From a virus, in IMG/VR virus record IMGVR_UViG_3300033144_002179, positions 1 to 39,247 of that record: 39,247 nt of DNA. One strand, written 5' to 3'. The notes below the pieces were generated by a model. It did not search any database and was not told where the DNA came from. It saw nothing but the letters and a program-made list of their open reading frames with translations. Position numbers and translations under genes: made by a program. Of the stretch, positions 24,611-32,159 are shown piece by piece (position 1 is the stretch's first letter; every line of letters starts with the position of its first letter).

Positions 24611-24842
24611 ATTTGGTATAGTATCATATGATGTTATGTCAAACCCAGAATTATCAAGCAGAGCAAAAGGATTATATGCCTTATTGTGCTGCTATGCTGA
24701 CAAAAATAGACAGTGTTATCCAACAAAATCCAGATTAGCAGATGAATTAAATGTAAGCTATAAGACCTTAAAAAGATATTTAAAGGAATTATATGATCAT
24801 AAAATCATAAAAAGAAAGGGAATAATGATTACACTGAAATAA
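24597..24842 (+). CDS. HTH_36-type DNA-binding protein
   Basis: An 81-residue protein matching the helix-turn-helix family of phage replication initiators and regulators (HTH_36). It has LSSRAKGLYALLCCYADK (19-36), then QCYPTKSRLADELNVSYKTLKRYLKEL (39-65) as the helix-turn-helix. Family members are often fused to a longer replication protein; this one is the DNA-binding domain alone. The start is TTG at 24597, since no ATG precedes the conserved region. It may act in early regulation or origin binding. Confidence 0.75.
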   Translation: MAKYRFGIVSYDVMSNPELSSRAKGLYALLCCYADKNRQCYPTKSRLADELNVSYKTLKRYLKELYDHKIIKRKGIMITLK

Positions 24843-24856
24843 GAGTTAGCTATATA

Positions 24857-24876
24857 TATGCTATTTATTTAGCATA
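24857..24876 (+). other. Short inverted repeat after the HTH_36 gene
   Basis: TATGCTA (24857-24863) pairs with TAGCATA (24870-24876) around a six-base loop. A second five-pair hairpin, ACACC-ACAG-GGTGT (24902-24915), follows, with ATTATTATT behind it. Together they may form a weak terminator. Confidence 0.35.
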
Positions 24877-24939
24877 CACTGAGAAAATACATACTACAAT
24901 AACACCACAGGGTGTATTATTATTATAACTTTGTTTATT

Positions 24940-25203
24940 ATGATAATACAGTTACCTAATGGAAGAATTATTGAATGTTCTGTAGAACAGTACTTATCCT
25001 TAACGGATCAGGAAGTCAAAGAACTGTATGGATTAGGCTCAGCTTATACAAAAGAGGTTAATGATCCTTTTTATAACATGTTTGCTTTAGGCCGTCAGGT
25101 TGCTGAAAAAGATATGGAAGAAGAAGAGGATTATGAACCTGATCTAGATCAAATAGAAGCTGAAGAAAGAGCTGATAGCTATTTCTATCCAGATGATATC
25201 TAA
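24940..25203 (+). CDS. Acidic hypothetical protein
   Basis: An 87-residue protein with a short beta hairpin (MIIQLPNGRIIECS) and a helical middle. Its last third is strongly acidic (MEEEEDYEPDLDQIEAEE). I chose the ATG at 24940 over a TTG nine bases upstream because the sequence from MIIQLPNG looks like a natural start. It is followed by the acidic-tailed protein at 25242. Similar short Glu-rich proteins of unknown function are frequent in phage replication regions. Confidence 0.6.
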   Translation: MIIQLPNGRIIECSVEQYLSLTDQEVKELYGLGSAYTKEVNDPFYNMFALGRQVAEKDMEEEEDYEPDLDQIEAEERADSYFYPDDI

Positions 25204-25241
25204 ACAATAATTTTTTTAACCATTTAAATTTTAACATTATC

Positions 25242-25793
25242 ATGAACAAAGTTCAAATTATCCCTGATGAATTAGGGAACGTAGTAAGACAATCAAAAAA
25301 CAACTCAGAGTTTGGTTATGTAAGGTTACAACAAGACAGAGTAACTTATGGAACAAACGGTTGGGTGAAAAGATCTCAAGTAAGTACATTATTGCATGGC
25401 AAGATGGATGACTTTGATGCAATTGGCATTAAAGATCAATCAGAACTTAACGGAAAGATCATTATTAAAGAGCAAACAGAACCATTTAGTGCAAATATGC
25501 CTGACCGTGACCTGAAATATGCAGGTGATACTGGCGTTATATGCTGTATATATGGTGAACCTATTTATAGGAAAACATTTTTTGTTACTGATGTAAACGC
25601 AGAAGATGTATTTGTAGCTCATGACAACGGAGATGCAATCCGTGAAGCAAATGGGATAGTATCTAATACTATCAAACCAGAAACAGTTGCAACAACAGAA
25701 GATACAGAAGATAAATTTGATTTAGATTCTCCTATTGAAGAAGTTGAAGAGACTGAAACTGTAGAAGATATTGATGACTCATTTGAGTTATAA
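25242..25793 (+). CDS. Acidic-tailed protein, possible ssDNA-binding protein
   Basis: A 183-residue protein. Residues about 1-130 look like a beta-rich domain (VTYGTNGWVKRSQVS, NGKIIIKEQTEPFS, ICCIYGEPIYRKTFFV). A tail of ~45 Asp/Glu-rich residues ends in DDSFEL. An OB-type domain with an acidic tail ending in a hydrophobic residue is the layout of single-stranded DNA-binding proteins. The SSB-like protein at 33402 ends similarly (DDFDL). It is followed by a strong terminator, implying high expression. Assignment is tentative. Confidence 0.5.
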   Translation: MNKVQIIPDELGNVVRQSKNNSEFGYVRLQQDRVTYGTNGWVKRSQVSTLLHGKMDDFDAIGIKDQSELNGKIIIKEQTEPFSANMPDRDLKYAGDTGVICCIYGEPIYRKTFFVTDVNAEDVFVAHDNGDAIREANGIVSNTIKPETVATTEDTEDKFDLDSPIEEVEETETVEDIDDSFEL

Positions 25794-25813
25794 TATTATA
25801 TAAACAATTGAAA

Positions 25814-25840
25814 GAGAGGGAGTTGTAATGGCTCCCTCTT
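25814..25840 (+). terminator. Strong rho-independent terminator
   Basis: Arms 25814-25822 and 25832-25840 pair at nine positions (one G-U) around a nine-base loop, with a run of ten T from 25839. It lies 20 bases past the stop of the gene at 25242-25793 and is the clearest rightward terminator. Confidence 0.92.
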
Positions 25841-25874
25841 TTTTTTTATACCACCACTTTAAAAATCAAATAAA

Positions 25875-26459
25875 ATGTTATCACAAAGCCAAAAAAAAAT
25901 CTTAGAACAAGACATAGCAATTACTAAATTAAAAGAAAGAGAAGCAAGATATGCATACTTGGGTTTATTATCTGAATATCAGTTACACCCAGCAAGTTTA
26001 ATTCAAGAGTTGAGTTATACCAAACTTAATCCTTATCAACATTTTTTGTTTAAACGTATACTACATGGTTTAAACATGTTTGATAAAACAGAGATTGAGA
26101 AAATGCATTGGGATAAAAAGAGAAGGATTAAAAGAGTATGGAACAAAGGTCAACATGCTATAAATGAGCTAAAACAATATGTAGCTTATAAACTTTCTAC
26201 TAAAATTTTTAGTATCTTTGACAGCTCAACTGCAGAGTACATAATAAACACACCGTTTGAATATGTACCTGAAGTTAAGAACAAAGCAACACTAAAAGAA
26301 ATGGGTTTAACCTATGAAGACTTAATCATTAAGTTTATGTCTGAAGGTTTGCTTCCAAAAAACTTTTTATCTTTAAAACCAAATGGGAATCAGAAAAGTT
26401 TCACAAAAGATGGCTCAAAAAAACAGAGAGTACTCAAAGCTGAGAAAGCAATTTCTTAG
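25875..26459 (+). CDS. Hypothetical helical protein upstream of the HNH gene
   Basis: A 194-residue, basic, mostly helical protein with Tyr- and Lys-rich stretches (MHWDKKRRIKRVWNKGQ near 77-93). Its 3' end overlaps the HNH gene by 77 bases in another frame. It follows the strong terminator, so a new transcript must start in the gap before it. No family recognised. Confidence 0.6.
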   Translation: MLSQSQKKILEQDIAITKLKEREARYAYLGLLSEYQLHPASLIQELSYTKLNPYQHFLFKRILHGLNMFDKTEIEKMHWDKKRRIKRVWNKGQHAINELKQYVAYKLSTKIFSIFDSSTAEYIINTPFEYVPEVKNKATLKEMGLTYEDLIIKFMSEGLLPKNFLSLKPNGNQKSFTKDGSKKQRVLKAEKAIS

Positions 26460-26652
26460 TGAGAAATCTATCTGTAGAGCTAAAATAAACAACTGTAGTC
26501 TTAAAGCTACTGAAGTTCATCACATGAAGGGCCGTGGTAAGTATCACTTAGATACTACCACTTGGCTTCCTGTCTGCAGGAATTGTCATACATGGATTGA
26601 GATTAATCCAGAAGATGCTAAAGAGTTAGGATTTTCAGCAATTAGAATGTAA
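26383..26652 (+). CDS. HNH endonuclease-like protein (NinG/HNH type)
   Basis: An 89-residue protein. Cys31 and Cys38, His46-His47 in EVHHMKGR, and Cys65-x2-Cys68-His69 in VCRNCHTWIE form a zinc-finger HNH fold. It is short and complete, with a basic N-terminus for DNA contact. The start may be the ATG at 26383 or 26410 (MAQKNREY), both inside the previous gene. Free-standing HNH proteins of this size nick DNA in recombination (NinG-like) or packaging. Confidence 0.72.
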   Translation: MGIRKVSQKMAQKNREYSKLRKQFLSEKSICRAKINNCSLKATEVHHMKGRGKYHLDTTTWLPVCRNCHTWIEINPEDAKELGFSAIRM

Positions 26653-26672
26653 ATAATAAGTGATGGTTCAGT

Positions 26673-26686
26673 GGACAAATTTGTCC
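26673..26686. promoter_or_regulatory. Perfect 14-bp palindrome before the helicase gene
   Basis: GGACAAATTTGTCC is a perfect inverted repeat 22 bases before the ATG at 26709, in the 56-base gap after the HNH gene. Its G/C-containing ends make it less likely to be chance than the AT-only palindromes nearby. It looks like an operator, possibly for the HTH_36 protein or a host repressor. Confidence 0.5.
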
Positions 26687-26708
26687 CTCTAGAATTAAAA
26701 ATTAGTAA

Positions 26709-27806
26709 ATGTCAATAACAAGAAACGTAATACAAGCAGATGCTTTATCAATAGCAGTGCAACATAAAAGATGTGGATTAGGAATATCAATGGGTGTTGG
26801 TAAAACAAGAATTGCTATTCAACATATATTAAAGAATTACAATGCTTTTTTAAAAGTATTAGTAGTTGTTCCAAAGAAGTCTATTTTAGATTCTTGGTTA
26901 GAAGAATTAGATAAGATGGATTTAACAGATAAAGTGTTAAATCATATAGAGTTTGTAACTTACTTATCTCTTAATAAGAAGGATCCAAATGATTATGAGA
27001 TTCTATATTTAGATGAGTGTCATAGTCTTTTATATAGTCATGAAAAGTTTTTGAATGGTTACAGTGGTAAAATCCTAGGATTAACCGGTACACCACCTAA
27101 GAGACAAGGTAGTGAAAAGTATGAGATGGTTAGAAAATACTGTCCAATTAGATATTCATTTTCTGTTGACCAGGCTGCAGATAATAAAATATTAAATGAT
27201 TATAAAATCATAGTGCATTATCTCAGTCTATCAAAATTAAAAACTCATAAGAAAAAGAATAAAAAAGGTGGCTTTTGGTTTACATCAGAATACAATGACT
27301 ATTTATATTTTACTGAAAGAGTTCAGAGTGCAAATACACCTAAGCAAAAAGCTCATTCCTCTATTATGAGAATGAGATCTATTATGGATTATGATACTAA
27401 AGAAAGCTATGTGAAGTCATTTCTTAAAAGTAGAGAGTCTAAATGCATTGTATTTGCTAATACTCAGAAACAGGCTGATAGATTATGTACTTATAGTTTT
27501 CATAGTAAAAACCCAAATTCAGATTATAACTTAGAATTATTTAGTGATGGAAGAATTGATAAATTATCTTGTGTATTACAGCTCAGTGAGGGTATATCTA
27601 TTCCTAATCTGCGTCAAGGTATTATTATGCATGCTTATGGTAATGAAAGAAAAACGTCACAAAGAATAGGTAGACTTTTAAGACTTAATCCAACAGAGAC
27701 TGCAACATGTCATATATTGTGTTATAGAGATACAATAGATGAACACTGGGTAAGCCAGGCACTAAAGGATTTTGATTCATCAAAAATTAAATACATAGAT
27801 ATATGA
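26709..27806 (+). CDS. Superfamily 2 DEAD/DEAH-like helicase
   Basis: A 365-residue DNA helicase. Motif I is SMGVGKT (27-33), motif II is LDECH (101-105), motif III is GLTGTPP (124-130), motif IV is CIVFANTQKQADRL (about 247-260) and motif VI is QRIGRLLRL (about 325-333). Both RecA-like lobes are present, with a short inter-lobe insert of Lys-rich residues. It probably unwinds or remodels branched DNA during replication or recombination. It overlaps the next gene by four bases. Confidence 0.88.
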   Translation: MSITRNVIQADALSIAVQHKRCGLGISMGVGKTRIAIQHILKNYNAFLKVLVVVPKKSILDSWLEELDKMDLTDKVLNHIEFVTYLSLNKKDPNDYEILYLDECHSLLYSHEKFLNGYSGKILGLTGTPPKRQGSEKYEMVRKYCPIRYSFSVDQAADNKILNDYKIIVHYLSLSKLKTHKKKNKKGGFWFTSEYNDYLYFTERVQSANTPKQKAHSSIMRMRSIMDYDTKESYVKSFLKSRESKCIVFANTQKQADRLCTYSFHSKNPNSDYNLELFSDGRIDKLSCVLQLSEGISIPNLRQGIIMHAYGNERKTSQRIGRLLRLNPTETATCHILCYRDTIDEHWVSQALKDFDSSKIKYIDI

Positions 27807-28039
27807 GAATGGATTTTATAACACTAGAAGAAATAAAAAATAAATTAGGAGACTTTCAATTAAGATCTCAAGGTGATAATAAGTTTTCTTTTAAGTTTGG
27901 TTATTGGAGGCGTATAAGTGTTGAAGAGTTAAATGATATACTTCCTATGTATCTAGATGCAGAAGAAGAAATAATTGATGAAGATGAGGACTGTGGTCAA
28001 TTATTTAGTTATACAGTTAGTAGAAATAATATTATATAG
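27803..28039 (+). CDS. Small hypothetical protein, coupled to the helicase
   Basis: A 78-residue protein beginning with a helix (LEEIKNKLGDF), followed by a beta stretch and an acidic end (EEEIIDEDEDCGQ). Its ATG overlaps the helicase stop, so it is translationally coupled. An ATG at 27809 is an alternative start. It may be a helicase partner; no homology seen. Confidence 0.55.
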   Translation: MRMDFITLEEIKNKLGDFQLRSQGDNKFSFKFGYWRRISVEELNDILPMYLDAEEEIIDEDEDCGQLFSYTVSRNNII

Positions 28040-28041
28040 TA

Positions 28042-28155
28042 ATGAAAAAAAATAATAAAAAAGTAAATCAAGATAACATTGTAGATTTAATATATATAGT
28101 TGCAACACTATCTTTGATGGGAGGTTTTTTACATCAAGTTTTAAAACATTTATAG
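28042..28155 (+). CDS. 37-residue single-pass membrane protein
   Basis: An ATG at 28042 opens a 37-residue frame: a basic N-terminus (MKKNNKKVNQ) and one hydrophobic segment (about 15-31, IVATLSLMGGFLHQV). It ends with TAG at 28155, two bases before the next ATG. Packing between genes and the one-helix layout support it. The role is unknown; small phage membrane proteins often act in exclusion or lysis timing. Confidence 0.5.
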   Translation: MKKNNKKVNQDNIVDLIYIVATLSLMGGFLHQVLKHL

Positions 28156-28157
28156 TT

Positions 28158-28397
28158 ATGGGACGGATGAAACAAGTATTTATAAAAATGCAAGAGGAAA
28201 ACTATAAAGGAGATCCTCAAGAATATGTAAAAAGATATGCTGAAGAGTTAATATATTCAAGATATATGGCTGATAAGGATCCTTTTTTATGTCCAAATTG
28301 TTTAACAACTGGATTAATTGCTTCAGTTAGTGATTTAGAATGTCCTGGTTGTGGTTATGAATTTATTCAAGTTGACGGAAGTATAAGATTTAAATAA
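28158..28397 (+). CDS. Zinc-ribbon protein
   Basis: A 79-residue protein with a helical first half. A zinc ribbon follows: CPNC (about 45-48) and CPGC (about 62-65), spaced 13 residues. The pattern is typical of small nucleic-acid-binding or scaffold zinc ribbons. It lies two bases after the small membrane protein gene. The partner is unknown. Confidence 0.65.
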   Translation: MGRMKQVFIKMQEENYKGDPQEYVKRYAEELIYSRYMADKDPFLCPNCLTTGLIASVSDLECPGCGYEFIQVDGSIRFK

Positions 28398-28404
28398 TAT
28401 CTAT

Positions 28405-28788
28405 ATGAAAGATAACTTATTTGTAAATGCAGTCATCAAGGATGGTGATTTACATTTTTCTATTAAAGCAATGGGAACTAAGTATAAGAAATTCTTAGAA
28501 CAGTTTCCTGATGATACCAGGTTAGAGATCTTTATAGGAGCTAATAATTATAAAGGTAGTATAGCTCAGCTTGCAAGAATACATGCAATGATAAGAGAAA
28601 TAGCCAATGAGATTGGTTATACCTTTGAAGAGATGAAGTTAATTGTAAAAAGACAAGCAGGACTCTGCATCACTAAAGATGGAACTGAGTACTGCAAGTC
28701 TTTTGGTAAGTGTGATAAGATGGAATTAAATCTTGTTATACAAACTCTTTTAGAAATTGGAGACCTTAACGGTATGCAATTAAGATGA
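28405..28788 (+). CDS. Hypothetical recombination-associated protein (possibly NinB-like)
   Basis: A 127-residue protein with a short beta N-terminus (residues 1-25) and helices that include ARIHAMIREIANEIGYTFEEMKLIVKRQAGLC (about 56-88). It ends with SFGKCDKMELNLVIQTLLEIG. That helical arrangement recalls the NinB-type recombination protein of lambdoid phages, but the similarity is loose. Its last nine bases overlap the oppositely oriented gene at 28780. Confidence 0.55.
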   Translation: MKDNLFVNAVIKDGDLHFSIKAMGTKYKKFLEQFPDDTRLEIFIGANNYKGSIAQLARIHAMIREIANEIGYTFEEMKLIVKRQAGLCITKDGTEYCKSFGKCDKMELNLVIQTLLEIGDLNGMQLR

Positions 28789-29226
28789 TTTTTTAGATAG
28801 TAACTCAGCAAGTGCTTTGGCATTTTCTGGGTTACCACTATCCATCATTGAATGAAGAGCTTCTGCAATTTGTTCTTCTGAAAATTCTTCTTTAGATTCA
28901 ATAACTAAACCTTGATCCTGAGCATGATATTTTAATATTTGCTGTAAGTGATATAAAGTAAATACCATTTTTTCTGTTTCATTAAAATTGGGATCTTCTT
29001 CAAGCTTTTCACCAAGTATTAATTTATCAAATGACTCAAACAGTACAGGTAAACGTCTTGGATCTTCAAAGACATTAAGAGTAAAATACATTAGTATTGC
29101 TTCTAAATTCTTTATGAAGAAAGGGTTTAAAGTAATATTTTCAATTTGCTTAGTAAAGTCATAAGTGTTAGTTGGCTTATAACTTTTAGCTGCCTTGTCT
29201 GCTGCTTCTTTAATAAAATCTGACAT
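28780..29226 (-). CDS. Counter-oriented hypothetical protein in the replication block
   Basis: A 148-residue acidic, helical protein with no known motif. It is the only minus-strand gene in the right half. It converges on the gene at 28405 (nine-base overlap) and diverges from the uracil-DNA glycosylase. Such placement often marks independently controlled genes. A -7-like TATTTTTG lies about 20 bases upstream. The role is unknown. Confidence 0.6.
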   Translation of the reverse strand: MSDFIKEAADKAAKSYKPTNTYDFTKQIENITLNPFFIKNLEAILMYFTLNVFEDPRRLPVLFESFDKLILGEKLEEDPNFNETEKMVFTLYHLQQILKYHAQDQGLVIESKEEFSEEQIAEALHSMMDSGNPENAKALAELLSKKSS

Positions 29227-29246
29227 TAATTTTTAATTTAATTTAA

Positions 29247-29254
29247 CAAAAATA
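29247..29254 (-). promoter_or_regulatory. -7-like box TATTTTTG for the counter-oriented gene
   Basis: The minus strand reads TATTTTTG, matching TAnnTTTG, 20 bases before the ATG at 29226. No -33 TTG at proper spacing was found, so this is a partial match. Confidence 0.4.
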
Positions 29255-29268
29255 GTGAATTTATAACT

Positions 29269-29958
29269 ATGAATAGTATAAATATACAAGAAAAAAAAGA
29301 ATATTATATACCAATACTGGAAAAATCTGGATGGAATATTGTAAAAGAGTTTATACAACAACCATATTTTGATGAGGTTTTAGTAAAACTTATTGATCAA
29401 GTTCAAGATAATAAAAGGTTTACTCCAAAATATAAAGACATATTTAATGCATTTATAGAATGCCCATATGAAAAAACTAAAGTTGTTATGATTGGGCAAG
29501 ATCCATATCCACAACTTGGAGTAGCAGATGGTATATCATTTAGTTGTTCCCATACCAAGAAAGAGAATCCATCATTGAGATATATATTTGATGAACTACA
29601 AAAGCAGTATCCTGATGCATCAAGAGACCCTGATTTAAAAAGATGGTCTAATCAAGGTGTGTTAATGCTTAATACAGCACTTACTGTACAAGTAGGTAAG
29701 ATTGGCTCTCATTATAGTATATGGGTTCCATTTGTTGAATACTTGTTTAAAGAGCTTAATAAGCGTGATGATCTTATTATTGTACTGCTAGGTAAGAAAG
29801 CAGAACAGTATGAGTTTAAACTTAATAATAATACCATATTAAAGGTTCCTCACCCGGCTTCAGCAGCCTATAAAGGTGGAAAATGGGATTCAAAAAACCT
29901 GTTTAGTAAAGTAAATGAATTACTAAATGAGAAGGGATTTAACTTGATTACGTGGTAA
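29269..29958 (+). CDS. ung: Uracil-DNA glycosylase, family 1, variant
   Basis: A 229-residue enzyme that removes uracil from DNA. The water-activating motif is MIGQDPYP (74-81), with Asp78 the catalytic base and Phe91 for uracil stacking. LMLNTALTV (132-140) holds the uracil-specific Asn135, and HPASAAY (195-201) is the loop that in E. coli Ung is HPSPLSA. Two changes are visible: His after GQDPY is Pro, and the Leu of the minor-groove loop is missing. Length agrees with bacterial Ung. It probably corrects deaminated or misincorporated uracil in the phage genome. Confidence 0.9.
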   Translation: MNSINIQEKKEYYIPILEKSGWNIVKEFIQQPYFDEVLVKLIDQVQDNKRFTPKYKDIFNAFIECPYEKTKVVMIGQDPYPQLGVADGISFSCSHTKKENPSLRYIFDELQKQYPDASRDPDLKRWSNQGVLMLNTALTVQVGKIGSHYSIWVPFVEYLFKELNKRDDLIIVLLGKKAEQYEFKLNNNTILKVPHPASAAYKGGKWDSKNLFSKVNELLNEKGFNLITW

Positions 29959-29974
29959 GAAATTTGTATATTTG
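29944..29974 (+). promoter_or_regulatory. Rightward promoter before the DnaA-like gene
   Basis: TTG (29944-29946) is followed after exactly 20 bases by TATATTTG (29967-29974), a full match to the Bacteroidota -33/-7 consensus. It lies at the 3' end of the ung gene, and the ATG at 29993 is 18 bases downstream. Confidence 0.75.
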
Positions 29975-29992
29975 TTAACACAAAAAACCAAC

Positions 29993-30490
29993 ATGAAGAA
30001 TAATAAACTAACTCAAGTATTTCTTGAAGCAGAAAATTTTAGTGACCGTATTAAAGAAAAATATGGTGTTAAACTAGGTATGTATTTAACTGAAAATTTA
30101 AGAACACATACTATATCCCTTAAACAATTATATCATTTAGTTGAACTTGCAGTTGAACAGAATCATCCTGAAGAAGTTAAAAATTTTAATTTTAAAACTA
30201 CAAGGAGAAGAGTAATAATGAATTACCAACATGCTTTTTGTTCTATTGCATGGGAAATGCTAGGATATAAAAAAATAACAATTGGTGAATTCTTAGATAA
30301 GAATCATGCTACAGTTATTAATTCTATTAGAAATGCAGATAGTTTTTTATCTGTTAATGATGTTGAATTTAGAATAATTTATGATAGCATACTTAAAAAA
30401 TTAGAAGAACATGTGGGATTTATTTCAAAAAATACAGAGAATGATGTTAACACCAAACCAGTGTTATCTTTTATTCAGTCTGAAAAATAA
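29993..30490 (+). CDS. DnaA domain IV-like DNA-binding protein
   Basis: A 165-residue protein. Residues about 70-118 fit the DnaA-box-binding domain: a basic RRRVI, a helix AFCSIAWEMLGYK, then the signature ITIGEFLDKNHATVINSI, where DnaA has IG..FGGRDHTTVLHA. There is no AAA+ ATPase (no Walker motifs), so it would bind but not load by itself. I chose the ATG at 29993, since the upstream TTG lies within the promoter region. It is probably an origin-recognition factor for phage replication, or it competes with host DnaA. Confidence 0.75.
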   Translation: MKNNKLTQVFLEAENFSDRIKEKYGVKLGMYLTENLRTHTISLKQLYHLVELAVEQNHPEEVKNFNFKTTRRRVIMNYQHAFCSIAWEMLGYKKITIGEFLDKNHATVINSIRNADSFLSVNDVEFRIIYDSILKKLEEHVGFISKNTENDVNTKPVLSFIQSEK

Positions 30491-30989
30491 AACAACTCCA
30501 TCTACATTTAATGATAAAGATTATAATCATTTAGTAGAGATGAAGTATATAAAAGATAAAGAGATTACTATTGATGGTGATGAAGCTATTAAACTTCTTG
30601 ATAATTACTTTACTGTTAACAAGAAAAAAACAGATAAAGCATTGTTAGGAAAATCTGGATCTCTTAATATCAAACAATATAGAGAAATATTTCCTGCAGG
30701 TAAATTACCATCTGGTGTACCTGCTAGGAATAATGTTAAAATACTTACAGAAAACTTTAGATGGTTTTTTAGTGAGTATGATTATACCTGGGAAGAGGTT
30801 ATAAAAGCAACTAAAATGTATGTTAATGAGTATAGAGATAATCAATACATGTACATGCAGAATAGTCAATATTTTATATCTAAGCAAGATAAACATAGAG
30901 TTAAAACATCTAAGCTTGCTGATTACTGTGATATGATACGTGATGGTATAACAACTGAACAAGACCATTTTAAAGAAAAAGTAGTATGA
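30444..30989 (+). CDS. Putative replication protein, possible helicase loader
   Basis: A 181-residue protein from the ATG at 30444, chosen because MLTPNQCYLLFSL looks like a conserved start. ATGs at 30441 and 30411 are alternatives inside the upstream gene. The C-terminal half, with FRWFFSEYDYTWEEVIKATKMYVNEY and YFISKQDKHRVKTSKLADYCDMI, is typical of phage proteins encoded just before DnaB-like helicases. It overlaps the preceding gene by 47 bases and the next by four. A loader role comes from position only. Confidence 0.55.
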   Translation: MLTPNQCYLLFSLKNKTTPSTFNDKDYNHLVEMKYIKDKEITIDGDEAIKLLDNYFTVNKKKTDKALLGKSGSLNIKQYREIFPAGKLPSGVPARNNVKILTENFRWFFSEYDYTWEEVIKATKMYVNEYRDNQYMYMQNSQYFISKQDKHRVKTSKLADYCDMIRDGITTEQDHFKEKVV

Positions 30990-31216
30990 TAGATAATAGT
31001 AAAGATGAAGAAGTTATTGATAACAACTTGGTTGTTGAATATGCTGAAAAATTGATAAAAGAACATAGAGGATTATATGATAAAAAAGTATTTATTAAGA
31101 TGAATAGGTTCAATGCTATTAAGTCTAGTATAATTACAGCAAAAAGATTAGCCTCAGTAACAGCCAGAAAGTTTTATTATAAAGTTATTAAATATCTAGA
31201 AGATGAGCAAAGTTAA
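30986..31216 (+). CDS. Small hypothetical protein in the helicase operon
   Basis: A 76-residue basic, helical protein ending in a Lys/Tyr-rich helix. It overlaps the gene before it by four bases and the helicase after it by 14. That tight coupling to the DnaB-like helicase suggests it is a cofactor. No family recognised. Confidence 0.55.
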   Translation: MIDNSKDEEVIDNNLVVEYAEKLIKEHRGLYDKKVFIKMNRFNAIKSSIITAKRLASVTARKFYYKVIKYLEDEQS

Positions 31217-32159
31217 AAAAGCCTGGGATGGTCAATATAAATCTTTTAATGAAGCATTGAAATATATGCTTAACAGACAATCTGGTGAAGAGAAGTCTAT
31301 ATATACCCCATGGCCTAAGTTTAATGATGCTACCACTGATGGTTTAGAATGGAATACTTTAACTGTAATTGGTGGAAGACCGGGATCAGGTAAAACATTA
31401 ATCAAAGATCAAATAATAAGAGAATCTTTTGTATTAAATCCTGAAGATAAGTTTAGAGTTTTAGAGTTTCAATTTGAAATGGTTGGTAGAACATCAGCCA
31501 TTAGAGAGTTTAGTTCTATCACAGGTAAAACTTATAAACAGTTATGTAGTGCAGGTAGTGTATTAAATGCTGATGTATTAAATGAATGTCATCAGTATGC
31601 TAAGGAAAGAGTTAAGTATCCAATTGATATTGTTAGTACTCCTATGACTGTTAACCAGATGCGTGAGCAGGTTGATATGTATATGGAAGAACATAAAGGT
31701 CAAAAGACAATGATAACTCTTGATCATACCATTCTAGTTAAGAGAGCACCATATCAAAATAATAGATTAGATATGTTATTTGAACTTGGTGAGTTCTTTA
31801 CTCAATGTAAACGTGATTACCCGTGTCTGTTCATAGCACTGTCACAGTTAAATAGAAATATTGATAACCCTGACAGAGCCATAGATGGTAAGTATGGTAA
31901 TTATATTCTTGAATCAGATATATTTGGTTCAGATGCAATGTTACAACATGCTGACACTTTAATAGGTATCAACAGACCTGCAAAGCAAAAGATTAAGTTT
32001 TATGGGCCTGATAGATATATTATAGCAGATGATAGAACTCTTGTATTACATTTTCTTAAAGCAAGAAATGGTGATGCAAGAATGAGTTTCTTTAAAGCTG
32101 CATTTGAGAAGATGGAAATTAATGAAATGAATACCCCGGACCAACAACAAAGAAGATGA
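31203..32159 (+). CDS. DnaB-like replicative helicase
   Basis: A 318-residue ring helicase of the RecA-like DnaB C-terminal type. Walker A is GGRPGSGKT (57-65), Walker B is MITLDHT (about 170-176), the sensor motif is ALSQLNR (about 213-219), and the end carries HFLKARNGD with the arginine-finger region. It lacks the DnaB N-terminal primase-binding domain, so it resembles compact phage helicases. It is embedded in an overlapping gene chain and should drive the replication fork. Confidence 0.88.
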   Translation: MSKVKKAWDGQYKSFNEALKYMLNRQSGEEKSIYTPWPKFNDATTDGLEWNTLTVIGGRPGSGKTLIKDQIIRESFVLNPEDKFRVLEFQFEMVGRTSAIREFSSITGKTYKQLCSAGSVLNADVLNECHQYAKERVKYPIDIVSTPMTVNQMREQVDMYMEEHKGQKTMITLDHTILVKRAPYQNNRLDMLFELGEFFTQCKRDYPCLFIALSQLNRNIDNPDRAIDGKYGNYILESDIFGSDAMLQHADTLIGINRPAKQKIKFYGPDRYIIADDRTLVLHFLKARNGDARMSFFKAAFEKMEINEMNTPDQQQRR

